A stretch of 22,762 bases of DNA from Eggerthellaceae bacterium (GCA_900754955.1 CAAEEV010000087.1:1-22762), one strand, 5' to 3'; positions 1 through 8,500 are shown, counted from the first letter of the stretch. The notes: generated by a model not told the origin, from the letters alone. Made by a program: numbers and translations.

Positions 1-108
1 AAGCCGCCTTCGCGCGGTGCCGAGCCCTGCACAAGGGGCAAGGTCGGGCGCCACGGCGCCCCGCAGCGTCGGGTAGGTGCGTCGGCGCTCACGCACCGAC
101 GCACCTAC
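1..108 (-). repeat. palindromic repeat element, copy C (truncated by window edge)
   Basis: This is the third member of a dispersed palindromic family whose full copies lie at 10423-10576 and 19616-19769. Positions 1-72 align without gaps to 19665-19736; shared blocks include AAGCCGCCTT, CAAGGGGCAA, TCGGGCGCC and CGCAGCGTCG. The end next to ribBA is a perfect 13-bp hairpin (arms 73-85 and 96-108). Its arm sequence differs from that of the other copies, yet pairing is kept. The ribBA stop codon (105-107) lies inside the hairpin arm, so the element would form the start of the ribBA 3' UTR. There is no U-tract, so it is not a standard intrinsic terminator. The rest of the element lies outside the window. 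Confidence 0.75.
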
Positions 109-1298
109 AGCAGATGGCCCATTTTGTTCTTCTTCGTCTCCAGATAGCGCGCATCGTATTCCGTGGCGGGAACCTTGATGGGCACGCGCTCGGTGATTTC
201 CAGGCCGAAATCGGAGAGCTGGTAGACCTTGTCGGGGTTGTTCGTGAGCAGGCGCATGGTCTTCACGCCGAGGGCGCGGAGGATCTGCGCACCGATGTAG
301 TACTCGCGCTCGTCGCCCGCGAACCCGAGCGCAAGGTTGGCTTCAAGCGTGTCCATGCCCTGATCCTGCAGCTCATAGGCGCGCAGCTTGTTCACGAGTC
401 CGATGCCGCGGCCCTCCTGGCGCATGTACAGCACGATGCCGCGGCCCTCTTCTTCAACCTGCGCCATCGCGTGCGCGAGCTGATCACCGCAGTCGCAGCG
501 CAGCGAGCCGAACGCGTCGCCCGTGAGGCACTCGGAGTGCACGCGCACGAGCACGTCTTTGCCGTCGCCGATCTCCCCTTTCACGAGCGCCACATGGTGC
601 TCGCCGTTGAGCTTGTTCACGAACGCATGGGCGCGGAAGTTGCCGTACTTGGTGGGCATGCGCGTGTCGGCCACATGCTCCACGAGCACGTCGTGCTTCT
701 TGCGGTAATCCTGCAGGTCTTTGATGGTGATGAACGTGATGCCCCACTTCTGCGCGAGCTCCATGAGCTCGGGCGTGCGCATCATCGTGCCGTCGTCGCG
801 CATGATCTCGCAGCACAGGCCGCACTCGGCAAGCCCCGCGAGCCGCATGAGGTCGACCGTCGCCTCGGTGTGGCCGTTGCGCTCGAGCACGCCGTTCTTC
901 TTCGCCATGAGCGGGAACATGTGGCCAGGGCGGCGGAAATCGCCCGGCTGCGCCGCAGGATCGACGCAGGCGCGCGCCGTCACGCCGCGCTCGGCCGCCG
1001 AGATGCCCGTGGTGGTGCTCACGTGGTCGACCGACACGGTGAACGCCGTCTCGTGGTTGTCGGTGTTGTCCATGACCATCTGCGGAAACTGCAGCTTGCG
1101 GCACAGCTCGATGCTCATCGGCATGCAGATGAGGCCCTTGCCGTGCGCGGCCATGAAGTTCACGTTCTCGGTGGTGGCGAACTCGGCGGCGCAGATGAAG
1201 TCGCCTTCGTTCTCGCGATCGGGGTCGTCGGTGCACAGGATGATCTTGCCTGCGCGCAGATCGGCGATCGCCTCCTCGACGGTGTTGAACTTGAACAC
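105..1298 (-). CDS. ribBA: bifunctional 3,4-dihydroxy-2-butanone-4-phosphate synthase / GTP cyclohydrolase II
   Basis: This 397-residue fusion makes both precursors of the riboflavin ring system in the cytoplasm. The RibB half (about 1-203) converts ribulose 5-phosphate to the four-carbon unit and shows the acidic metal/substrate motif [10 protein letters not shown] (24-33), [10 protein letters not shown] (91-100) and RPGHMFPL...GHTEATVDL. The RibA half (about 208-397) opens GTP and shows the zinc ligands Cys257, Cys268 and Cys270 in SECLTGD...LRCDCGDQL and the [10 protein letters not shown] loop. The start is GTG, chosen because AGGAGG lies just upstream and the reading begins [10 protein letters not shown]. 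The gene is third in the ribD-ribE-ribBA operon, 24 bases after ribE, and should be under the FMN riboswitch. It ends inside a palindromic repeat. Length is usual for the family. Confidence 0.97.
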   Translation of the reverse strand: MFKFNTVEEAIADLRAGKIILCTDDPDRENEGDFICAAEFATTENVNFMAAHGKGLICMPMSIELCRKLQFPQMVMDNTDNHETAFTVSVDHVSTTTGISAAERGVTARACVDPAAQPGDFRRPGHMFPLMAKKNGVLERNGHTEATVDLMRLAGLAECGLCCEIMRDDGTMMRTPELMELAQKWGITFITIKDLQDYRKKHDVLVEHVADTRMPTKYGNFRAHAFVNKLNGEHHVALVKGEIGDGKDVLVRVHSECLTGDAFGSLRCDCGDQLAHAMAQVEEEGRGIVLYMRQEGRGIGLVNKLRAYELQDQGMDTLEANLALGFAGDEREYYIGAQILRALGVKTMRLLTNNPDKVYQLSDFGLEITERVPIKVPATEYDARYLETKKNKMGHLL

Positions 1299-1322
1299 GC
1301 TTTCCTCCTATCAGATGTGCGG

Positions 1323-2003
1323 CTAGAAGCCGTTTTGCAGCAGAAACTCACGGGTGAGGCCGCCCGAGCCGGCACCCGTATCCGCGGCGGCGTCGCCGCC
1401 CTCGCGGCACGCGCGCCCCGTCGCGAGCAATCGTTCAACGTACTTGCCGATGATGTCGCATTCGAGGTTGACCGCATCCCCGATGCACTTCGACGCGAGG
1501 TTCGTCATGCCGCGCGTGTGCGGGATGACCGACACGCTGAAGCTCGTCGCGTCGACACGGGCCACCGTGAGGCTGATGCCCTCGATGGCGATCGAGCCCT
1601 TCTCCACCACGTACGCAAGGATGTTCGCCGGCGCCTTGACGGTGTACCACACGGCATTGTCGTCTTGGCGCACATTTGCGATGGTGCCGACGCCGTCGAT
1701 GTGCCCCGAGACGATGTGCCCGCCGAAGCGGCCGTTTGCGGCCATGGCGCGCTCAAGGTTGACGGGGTTGCCGCGGCGCAGCGTGCCGAGCGAGGACCGA
1801 TCGAGGGTTTCGTGCATCACATCGGCCGTGAACGAGATGCGCGTGAACGAGGTGACGGTGAGGCACGTGCCGTTCACGGCGATGCTGTCGCCGACGTGCA
1901 TGTCATCCATGATCTTGAAGGCCTGGATCGTAAGTTGACAGGAATGTGCACCGCGGTTGATCGCCTGAACGGTGCCCACCTCCTCGATGATGCCGGTGAA
2001 CAT
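1323..2003 (-). CDS. ribE: riboflavin synthase alpha chain
   Basis: The enzyme (226 aa) dismutates two 6,7-dimethyl-8-ribityllumazine molecules into riboflavin. Two tandem lumazine-binding barrels are visible. The first begins MFTGIIEEVG and holds VNGTCLTV; the second begins near GGHIVSGHIDGVG and holds the matching IEGISLTV. This internal duplication is the family signature. The C-terminal 25-30 residues (rich in Gly and Ala, ending REFLLQNGF) extend beyond the conserved part. The ATG overlaps the ribD stop as TGATG, which indicates translational coupling within the operon. Lumazine synthase (ribH), which supplies the substrate, is not in the window. This gene is called ribE or ribC in different species. 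Confidence 0.96.
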   Translation of the reverse strand: MFTGIIEEVGTVQAINRGAHSCQLTIQAFKIMDDMHVGDSIAVNGTCLTVTSFTRISFTADVMHETLDRSSLGTLRRGNPVNLERAMAANGRFGGHIVSGHIDGVGTIANVRQDDNAVWYTVKAPANILAYVVEKGSIAIEGISLTVARVDATSFSVSVIPHTRGMTNLASKCIGDAVNLECDIIGKYVERLLATGRACREGGDAAADTGAGSGGLTREFLLQNGF

Positions 2004-3214
2004 CAGCGCTCCTCTCCCTGTGCGCCGGCGACGGCAGACGCGTCAGCACCCTGCGCTTCCTGCGCTTCCAGCACGTCGTACTCAAGCAGCACGTCGGCGT
2101 CGAGGCGCGTGATGCGCGGCGCGGACAGATTCACTGCCGCAAACGCGTCCGCACCCTCTTCCGTGCCACCTTCCACGGCGCACGGCGCGCCTGGAGAACC
2201 GAAGATCGTCGGCGCGACGTACGCCTGCACGCGGTTCACGATGCCAGCGCGAAAGGCCGCAGCGTGGACGGCAGGCCCGCCCTCGACGATGACGCTGTCG
2301 ATCCCGCGCGCCCCGAGCTCGTCCATGAGCGCATCGAGACTCACATGGCCGCACTCGTCGACGGGCAGCTGCACCACCATGCAGCCCGCCTCGCGGTACG
2401 GAGCATGTGTGGTCTCAGGCGCACACGTGGCGATCAGCGTGGGAACACGCCGCGCCGTAGCGACTAGGCGCGCGTCGAGGGGGCACCGCAAATGCGTATC
2501 GCACACGACGCGCAGCGGGCTCGCCTCGGTGAGCTCGACGCCGTCGCGTCGGCAGGTGAGCAGCGGGTCGTCGGCGAGAACGGTGCCCACGCCCACGAGA
2601 ACGGCGGCGTAACGCTGACGATCCTCGCGCACGCGCGCATGAGCGGCCTCACCCGTGATGCGGCACGGCTCGCCGCGGCGGCGCGCCACCCTGCCGTCAA
2701 GCGTCATGGCGAACTTCGCGATCACGAAGGGGCGCTTCGTCGAGATGTAGTGAAAGAACGCCTCGTTGATGCGCAGACACGCGTCAAGAAGCACGCCTTC
2801 GTCAACGACGATGCCCGCCTCGCGCAATAAGCGACAGCCGCGCCCCGCCACGAGCGGGTTGGCGTCGGGGGCGCCCACCACCACGCGCGCGACACCCGCC
2901 TCGATGAGCGCGTCGGTACACGGCGGCGTCTTGCCCGTGTGGCAGCACGGCTCGAGCGTCACGTAAACGGTGGCGCCGCGCGGATCTTCGCCGCGCCGTG
3001 CGCAGTTCGCGAGCGCCTCGCGCTCGGCGTGGAGGCACCCGAACTTGGTGTGCCAGCCCTCGCCGATGATGCGTCCGTCGCGCACGATCACGGCGCCCAC
3101 GAGCGGATTGGGGTTCACGTATCCCGCGCCGAGGAGCGCGAGGTCGAGCGCGCGGCGCATGAAGCGTTCATCCGCGGACGCACCCGCGTGAGCGATCCCG
3201 TATTCATCGACCAT
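2003..3214 (-). CDS. ribD: bifunctional diaminohydroxyphosphoribosylaminopyrimidine deaminase / 5-amino-6-(5-phosphoribosylamino)uracil reductase
   Basis: RibD (403 aa) carries out the deamination and the NADPH-dependent ribose reduction that follow GTP cyclohydrolase II. The N-terminal cytidine-deaminase-like domain (about 13-155) has the zinc site H62-A-E64 and P-C90...P-P-C99. The reductase domain (about 160-380) has FVIAKFAMTLDGRVA, the GVGTVLADDPLLT loop and VIVEGGPAVHAAAF. The last 20 or so residues are Ala/Gln/Glu-rich and probably not conserved. The ATG is supported by GGGAGG upstream in the leader. It is the first gene after the FMN riboswitch and overlaps ribE by one base. A basic tract (ARRRGEP) sits where many homologues have a short Ser/Thr-rich loop. 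Confidence 0.96.
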   Translation of the reverse strand: MVDEYGIAHAGASADERFMRRALDLALLGAGYVNPNPLVGAVIVRDGRIIGEGWHTKFGCLHAEREALANCARRGEDPRGATVYVTLEPCCHTGKTPPCTDALIEAGVARVVVGAPDANPLVAGRGCRLLREAGIVVDEGVLLDACLRINEAFFHYISTKRPFVIAKFAMTLDGRVARRRGEPCRITGEAAHARVREDRQRYAAVLVGVGTVLADDPLLTCRRDGVELTEASPLRVVCDTHLRCPLDARLVATARRVPTLIATCAPETTHAPYREAGCMVVQLPVDECGHVSLDALMDELGARGIDSVIVEGGPAVHAAAFRAGIVNRVQAYVAPTIFGSPGAPCAVEGGTEEGADAFAAVNLSAPRITRLDADVLLEYDVLEAQEAQGADASAVAGAQGEER

Positions 3215-3310
3215 AACGCAGCCTCCCTTCGTCTTCCCGCTTTCGAGGGCGGAGCGCGCTGCTCCGCTCTCATCAGGGCTGGGTGCTGTTCTGGCATGTC
3301 GAAACGAAGA

Positions 3311-3341
3311 AGCGCCCTGAAACCATCGGTCTCAGGGCGCT
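3311..3341 (-). terminator. riboswitch expression-platform terminator hairpin
   Basis: A perfect 10-bp stem (3311-3320 with 3332-3341, AGCGCCCTGA/TCAGGGCGCT) with an 11-base loop lies between the FMN aptamer and ribD. On the minus strand it is followed by TCTTCGTTTCG, a moderately T-rich tract. The arm transcribed first (3332-3341) can also pair with TCAGGGCG inside the aptamer's 5' strand (3474-3481). That gives an obvious anti-terminator alternative for the FMN-free state (inference). Confidence 0.8.
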
Positions 3342-3379
3342 CGATGCACGTATGCCGCGCCGCTACAGCAGCGCTTCCA

Positions 3380-3484
3380 CCTTCTTCCATCCAGACTGTA
3401 CTGTCGGCTTCGGAGTTTCACCGAATCGGCCTTGCGGCTCGCGGGCTGTCACCGCCGGTGGGGAATCGCACCCCGCCCTGAAGA
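3380..3484 (-). promoter_or_regulatory. FMN riboswitch (RFN element) upstream of ribD
   Basis: Read on the minus strand, the region shows the conserved RFN blocks in order. They are CTTCAGGGCGGGGTGC, GATTCCCCACCGGCGGT, AGCCCGCGAG, GATTCGGTGAAACTCCG, AAGCCGACAGTACAGTC and TGGATGGAAGAAGG. This matches the FMN aptamer consensus closely. FMN binding is known to repress riboflavin genes. Here the downstream terminator at 3311-3341 suggests control by transcription termination. Confidence 0.97.
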
Positions 3485-3504
3485 TGTATTCGATTACGGT
3501 TGCG

Positions 3505-3533
3505 AGCATAGCGCAAGCGCATGACGCACGCAA
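3505..3533 (-). promoter_or_regulatory. promoter of the riboflavin operon
   Basis: On the minus strand TTGCGT (3528-3533) and TATGCT (3505-3510) are separated by exactly 17 bases, a good housekeeping sigma-factor promoter. The expected start near 3498 is about 15 bases before the FMN aptamer, so the whole riboswitch would be transcribed. Confidence 0.7.
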
Positions 3534-3719
3534 GAACAGACCCGTAAACGACAACGCCCCTGCGCATGGCGTGCGCTGCGCTATCGCATGCCGCGCATTT
3601 TTGGCAGCACACCGCATCATCGCACACCACACCGCTGCAAAGTTCTACGTCACCACACGCTGCACCCTCGCGCCGCGCACCAGCCCAACAGCACACACCA
3701 TGCACTCATGCGGCGAGCG

Positions 3720-3993
3720 CTGCCAACAAACGGCGTTTTTGCCAATTTCCGGAAAAAATTACGTTTGTTGGAAACTTTGAGTCCTCTGACACGCTGCAGC
3801 AAGACGTTCGAGAAGCGAATGAAAGCTTCGGGCAAAAGGCACTGCACCGTTTCACCAGTTCAATACGATAGCGAATTGAGAATATTTCTTTTCTCTGCAC
3901 GCGTGAGGGTCGCCCAGAGACGATTACGAGAGGCAAATGCGCCAACAAACGTAAAAAATGCCACGTTTTGGCAAAAAATCCGTTTGTTGGCAG
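3720..3993. repeat. AT-rich element with 52-bp terminal inverted repeats (MITE-like, unknown)
   Basis: Two 52-base units, 3720-3771 and 3942-3993, are inverted copies of each other with about 40 of 52 positions identical. Each begins CTGCCAACAAACGG from the outside and ends CGTTTGTTGG on the inside, so each unit is itself bounded by a 10-bp inverted repeat (CCAACAAACG/CGTTTGTTGG). The units hold runs of A and T and stand out in GC-rich surroundings. The 170 bases between them have no convincing coding frame. I see no clear target-site duplication. It lies downstream of corA and upstream of the riboflavin promoter. It may be a non-autonomous mobile element or a pair of large operator or structured-RNA sites; the sequence does not decide. 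The rest of the 3534-4176 gap shows no gene. Confidence 0.6.
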
Positions 3994-4043
3994 ATGCCGA
4001 CGGAAGAGAACGCAACTAAGAGACGCTCGAGACCAGGAGCACT

Positions 4044-4176
4044 GACTGACGGGAGGCAGCACCCGCGGCTGGGCGCGGCGCACGAAACGGAGCGCAACGC
4101 AATGGGGCGGCAAAACCCCGCATCAGAACGTAACATGCGAAACGGAGCGCGACGCAACGGGACGACAGCACCCGCT
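4044..4176 (-). repeat. imperfect 55-bp direct repeat downstream of corA
   Basis: CGAAACGGAGCGC recurs at 4083 and 4138, and the roughly 39 bases after each start are similar. Each ends in a small G-run/C-run hairpin (GGGG..CCCC near 4102-4117, CGGG..CCCG near 4158-4173). A related CGGG..CCCG hairpin lies near 4050-4065 at the same spacing. Read from corA, three short GC hairpins follow the stop codon. They may help end transcription or protect the 3' end, but no T-tract is present. Confidence 0.45.
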
Positions 4177-5115
4177 CTAAAACCACCGCAGGCGCTTGAG
4201 GAGGACGAGCAGCGCGACGAGCACGAGCGCGGTGAGGCCGGTGACGAGGGCGAAGCCGTAGGGAGCGTCGGCGAGCGGGATGCCGCCGAGGTTCATGCCG
4301 AAGAGTCCGCCGATAACCGTGGGCACGCAGAGCACGAGCGTGAGCGTGGCGACGAGCTGCATGGTGCGGTTGAGGTCGTAGTCCATCATGAGGCCGAAGT
4401 GATCGATGGCCGAATCGAGAATGTCGGAGTAGATGCGCGTCGTCTCAAGCGCCTGGCGGTTCTCAAGCGCCACGTCGTCGAAGAGATCCTTCACCTCTTT
4501 GCTGCTGCCGACGAGCACGTAGCGGCGGTAACGCTCGAAGGCGGCGTCGTTCGTCGCGAGCGACGTGGTGAAGTAGACGAACGACGCATCGAGCGCGTAG
4601 AGCTCCTCGAGATCCTTGCGCGAGGGTCGCTCGCTGCTCGACGACACCTCCGTGCGGCAGCGGTTGAGCTCGCGCAGCGCATTGAAGTACGCCGTCGACG
4701 ATGCCATGAGCAGATCGCTCGTGAACTCCTTGATCATCCCCGTGTCGTAGAGTCCCCGCTGCGCCTTGAGGAGGGAGATGATGGGAATGTGGTAGCGCGA
4801 GCACACCGAGATCACGTGATGGGGCGTCTCGAACACCGCGATCGGGATCGTCTCGAAGCCGTGGCTCTCAGGAGCACCGCTGCGCACTGGCGTGTCGACA
4901 ATGAACATCGTGTAGGTGTCGGCCACCTCGACGCGCGACACCTCTTCGAGGTCGAGCGGGGCGCGCAGATCGGCTTCGTCGATGGAGAAACGGCGCGCGA
5001 TCTGGTCGATCTCGGCCGCTGTGGGCGCGAAAAGCGCAATCCAGCAGCCCGCGCGCTCCGTCTCGAGTTTCACGAGCGAGCGCGTCTGCTCATCGGTTCG
5101 AAAATACTCGATCAC
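4177..5115 (-). CDS. corA: CorA-family magnesium/divalent cation transporter
   Basis: A cytoplasmic N-terminal domain of about 250 residues is followed by two membrane helices (about 252-271 and 286-306, GTG numbering). The family signature Gly-Met-Asn (G273-M-N275, in GGLFGMN) sits at the end of the first helix; this loop forms the pore entrance in CorA pentamers. The protein ends in a basic tail, KRLRWF. I chose the GTG at 5115 (MIEYFRT...) because GGGAGG lies just before it, and because the extended -10 at 5145-5150 would start transcription only about 8 bases before the in-frame ATG at 5130. With that ATG the protein has 317 residues instead of 312. It appears monocistronic and is divergent from the helicase gene. 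The transported ion cannot be told from sequence alone. Confidence 0.9.
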   Translation of the reverse strand: MIEYFRTDEQTRSLVKLETERAGCWIALFAPTAAEIDQIARRFSIDEADLRAPLDLEEVSRVEVADTYTMFIVDTPVRSGAPESHGFETIPIAVFETPHHVISVCSRYHIPIISLLKAQRGLYDTGMIKEFTSDLLMASSTAYFNALRELNRCRTEVSSSSERPSRKDLEELYALDASFVYFTTSLATNDAAFERYRRYVLVGSSKEVKDLFDDVALENRQALETTRIYSDILDSAIDHFGLMMDYDLNRTMQLVATLTLVLCVPTVIGGLFGMNLGGIPLADAPYGFALVTGLTALVLVALLVLLKRLRWF

Positions 5116-5144
5116 TGCGCCTCCCTTCATCAGATGCGCCCTTC

Positions 5145-5150
5145 AACATA
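5145..5150 (-). promoter_or_regulatory. probable extended -10 promoter of corA
   Basis: The minus strand reads TGC-TATGTT, an extended -10 element (TGn plus hexamer). No good -35 is seen at 16-18 bases. The predicted start near 5138 leaves a leader of about 23 bases before the GTG at 5115. Confidence 0.45.
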
Positions 5151-5241
5151 GCACGGCGCCCGGAACATCTGCTGCCAAGCTCTGCAAAATCGGCGTAAAA
5201 GATCGCTACGGGACGGAGCCATCTCCGCCCGGCGCATACGC

Positions 5242-5381
5242 CACCGCCGCTACTCCGGCGCGCACGCATCATCGCCGCCGCCCAGGTCCACATGCGCCAC
5301 CGCCGCCGCCCGGGTGGGCATACATCACCGCCGCTGCTCCGGCGCGCACGCATCATCGCCGCTGCTCCGGCGCGCACGCAC
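5242..5381. repeat. 28-bp GC-rich tandem repeat, five units
   Basis: Five head-to-tail units start at 5242, 5270, 5298, 5326 and 5354, each exactly 28 bases. Units 1, 4 and 5 are nearly identical (CAYCGCCGCTGCTCCGGCGC then GCACGCAY). Units 2 and 3 share the first half and diverge in the second. There are no spacers, so it is not a CRISPR array. The period is not a multiple of three and no gene crosses it, so it is probably non-coding. It lies between the divergent corA and helicase promoters. Apart from this array and the two promoters, the 5116-5507 gap shows no gene. Confidence 0.8.
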
Positions 5382-5421
5382 ATACGGTGCCGCACGCGAC
5401 GAGCGGCAGGCGGCGGCGTGC

Positions 5422-5427
5422 TATGAT
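5422..5427 (+). promoter_or_regulatory. probable extended -10 promoter of the SNF2 helicase gene
   Basis: TGC-TATGAT is an extended -10 with a near-consensus hexamer. The expected start is near 5434. The leader then carries an 8-bp hairpin (5449-5456 with 5464-5471, CGTGCGGC/GCCGCACG) before the leader ORF at 5508. Confidence 0.5.
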
Positions 5428-5507
5428 GACTGATGCTCTTTTTCCGATCGTGCGGCCGGCGCTGCCGCACGACACCGGCGGCCGCGCAGTTTCGAGGAGG
5501 TAGGCGC

Positions 5508-5555
5508 ATGACGGTTTCATTCGCATTCCGCCTGTTCAGAGGTGATTTCCGATGA
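5508..5555 (+). CDS. 15-codon leader ORF coupled to the helicase gene
   Basis: ATG at 5508 is preceded by a strong GAGGAGG site at the usual distance and opens a 15-residue frame, MTVSFAFRLFRGDFR. Its TGA (5553-5555) overlaps the helicase ATG (5552-5554) as ATGA. The frame differs from that of the helicase, so it is not a longer start of that protein. The helicase has its own GAGGTGA site inside this ORF. The layout is what is expected for translational coupling; whether the peptide matters or only its translation is unknown. It is too short for homology-based naming. Confidence 0.5.
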   Translation: MTVSFAFRLFRGDFR

Positions 5556-8500
5556 TCACCGAAGCCGATGTCGCCCAAAGGTGCCCCGAGCGCACCATGC
5601 AGCGCGCCCGCCAGATCGCCGAGAAGCCGCGCAACATCGTATCGCCCCAGTGCCGCCTCAGCTACGGGGAGACGAAACTGCTCGCCTTCGTCGCCGCCTC
5701 GAGCGGCTGGACCGACCGCTACCGCGTGCAAGTCGCGCTCGACGAAGATCACGGCGAGGTGCTCGACTTCGCCTGCACGTGCCCCGCGAGCATGCGCACC
5801 GACGGCATGTGCAAGCACGCTGCCGCCCTTGCGCTCGCCTACCTGCGCGAACCTGAGCGCTTCGCGGGGTTCAAGCGCAACCGCGCACCCGAGACGAGCC
5901 CCTCCATCACCGCGTTCATGCATCGCGCCGAGCGCGCCGCGCACGACGACGTTCCCGCAGGATCCGTCCGCATCGACGTAACGCTGTCGTACGGTTTCGA
6001 GAACTGGTCGGCCCGCTTCAAGATCAGAGGCCCGCAGAGCAGCTACGTGATGAAGAGCATCAGCGACTTCGCCGAGGCGTTCGACACGGGCGCCGTCGTG
6101 ACGTACGGCAAGCGCCTCTCGTTCGCGCACACGCTCGGCGCCTTCGACGCGCGCAGCCACCGCCTCGTCTCGTTCATCAGGCGCGCGATCGAGCGTCGCA
6201 GCCAGCAGGACGGAGCCCTCTCCTGGCATACGCGCTCGCGGCGCGCCGCCGTCGGGCGCGCCCTCGACCTGAGCGAAGAGGAGGCCGTCGATCTCGTCGA
6301 CCTCATCGCCGATGCACCGTTCGACCTCGACTGCACCGACGGCAGCATGCCCGCGCACCAGAACGTCACGGTCGTCGACGAGGATCCGCGCGTGCCGCTG
6401 CGCATCGAACGCGAGGAGGACGGCGGCTATCTCATCGAACGCGACGAAGCCATCGTGTTCGCCTGCGCCGCCGATCGCATGATCGTCCTGCGCGACGCGA
6501 CGCTCCACCGCTGCACGCCCTCGTTCGCCCGCGTCGGCGAGTTCCTGCGCAGCGTGTACCGCTCCAACGACGACAGCCTTTTCATCGCCCCCGAGGACGC
6601 ACCGCTGTTCTGCGCGACGGTGCTGCCGCTGCTCGAGGACACCATCGGCGTCGATGCGCCGCCTGAGCTCGAGGCTCTTCGCCCCGTTCCCGGCGAGCTT
6701 ACGTTCTACTTCGATCGCGCCGAGAAAGTCATTTACACGGTGGTGCAGGTGGCCTACGGCGCGCATCGCTTCACGCTCCTCGAGCCGTCGGTGACGCTCG
6801 CGGGAGGCGAGGCGTTCTCCCCCGAGGAAACCGACCGAGACGACGATGCCGTGCCGCTGCGCGACGAGGTGCTCGAGCGGCGCGGCATCGAGCTTGCGCG
6901 CACCTTCTTCGATGCCGACGCCACGCTGTCGCTCGATGACGACGAGGCCGTGGCCGAGCTCTTCCTCGGCGGGCTCGCGCGCTTCCGCGCTCTCGGCACG
7001 GTGTTCACCACACCCGCATTCGACCGCATCGTCTCCTCACGCAAGCCGCGTCTGCAGATCGGCCTCTCCCTCGCCGGCGACCTCGTCGACCTTGACGTGT
7101 CCGCCGACGACCTCGACCCCGCCGACTTGGCGGGCGTGCTCGCGAGCTACCGCAAGCGCAAGCGCTTCCATCGGCTGCGCGACGGGGCGTTTCTCGATCT
7201 CGCCGACATGGACCTCCACGAGCTCTCCCGCATGATGGACGACCTCGGCATCGCAAGCGACGCCCTCGCTGCGGGGCACGTCGAGCTGCCCACCTACCGC
7301 GCGTTCTTCCTCGATCGCGAGTTCTCCGACGCCCGCCGCAGCGCATCGTTCGAAAGCTACGTCAACCGCTTCCGCACCGTGAAGCAAAGCGACTACGAGC
7401 CGCCCGCCGACCTGCAGGGCACGCTGCGCCCCTACCAGCTCGAGGGTTTCCGCTGGCTCTCGGCGCTCACCGACCTCGGCTTCGGCGGCATCCTCGCCGA
7501 CGAGATGGGCCTCGGCAAGTCGATTCAGCTCATCAGCCTGCTGCTCGCACGGCGCGACGAGGCGCGCGACCGGGGCCCGGCGCTCATCACCTGCCCCGCC
7601 TCGCTCGTGTACAACTGGCTCGCCGAGTTTGCCGCCTTCGCACCGAGCCTCACGGTGCGCGCCGTCGAGGGGCCGCCCGCCGAACGTGCGCGCATCCGCG
7701 CCGAGCGCGGCGTCGACGTGTTCGTGGTCTCGTACGACCTCGTGCGCGTCGATGCCGAAGCGTTCGAATCGCGCTCCTACTGGTGCCACGTGATCGACGA
7801 AGCGCAGTACATCAAGAACCACGCCACGCTCACCACGCGCGCCGTGAAGCGCATCCGCTCGGCGCATCGCTTCGCGCTCACGGGCACGCCCATCGAGAAC
7901 CGCCTGTCGGAGATCTGGTCGATCTTCGACTTCCTCATGCCTGGGTTCCTCGGCACCTACGAGCGCTTCCGCAAGCGCTTCGAGCTCGGCATCGTCGGCG
8001 GCGACGAGGAGGCGGCGCACACCCTCCGATCGCTCGTGGAGCCCTTCGTGCTGCGCCGCCTCAAGCGCGACGTGCTGCCCGATCTGCCCGACAAGATCGA
8101 CTCGGTCATCTTCGTGCCGCTCGATGAGGAGCAGCGCCGCCTCTACCTCGCCAACGAGCAGAGCCTGCGCGAGAGCCTCAACCGCCAGAAGAAGAACTCC
8201 GCGAGCCGCACGCCCGACCCCGTCCTCGCGCGCAACCGCATCGAGGTGCTTGCCGAGCTCACGAAGCTGCGCCAGATTGCGCTCGACCCCGCGCTGCTCT
8301 ACGAGAACTACCGCGGAGGAGCCGCGAAAACGCGCGCCATCCTCGACCTCATCGAGCAAACGCGCGCATCGGGCGAGAAGGCGCTCGTGTTCTCCCAGTT
8401 CACAAGCTACCTCGATGAACTCGCCTCCGAGCTTGCCGCGCGGGGCATCGCCTACTACACGATCACGGGATCGACGCCGAAGAAGGAGCGCCTCGAGCGC

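Noticed and set aside
114..2612. An 832-residue plus-strand open frame opposite ribBA, ribE and ribD
   Set aside because: It is antisense to three well-identified enzymes, has Arg/His/Ala-rich composition typical of GC-rich shadow frames, and matches no family.
3566..4019. Short open frames across the AT-rich element
   Set aside because: They have no clear ribosome sites, cross the inverted repeats, and are low in complexity; no family likeness.
5242..5381. CRISPR array
   Set aside because: Units of 28 bases are directly joined with no spacers and there are no cas genes.
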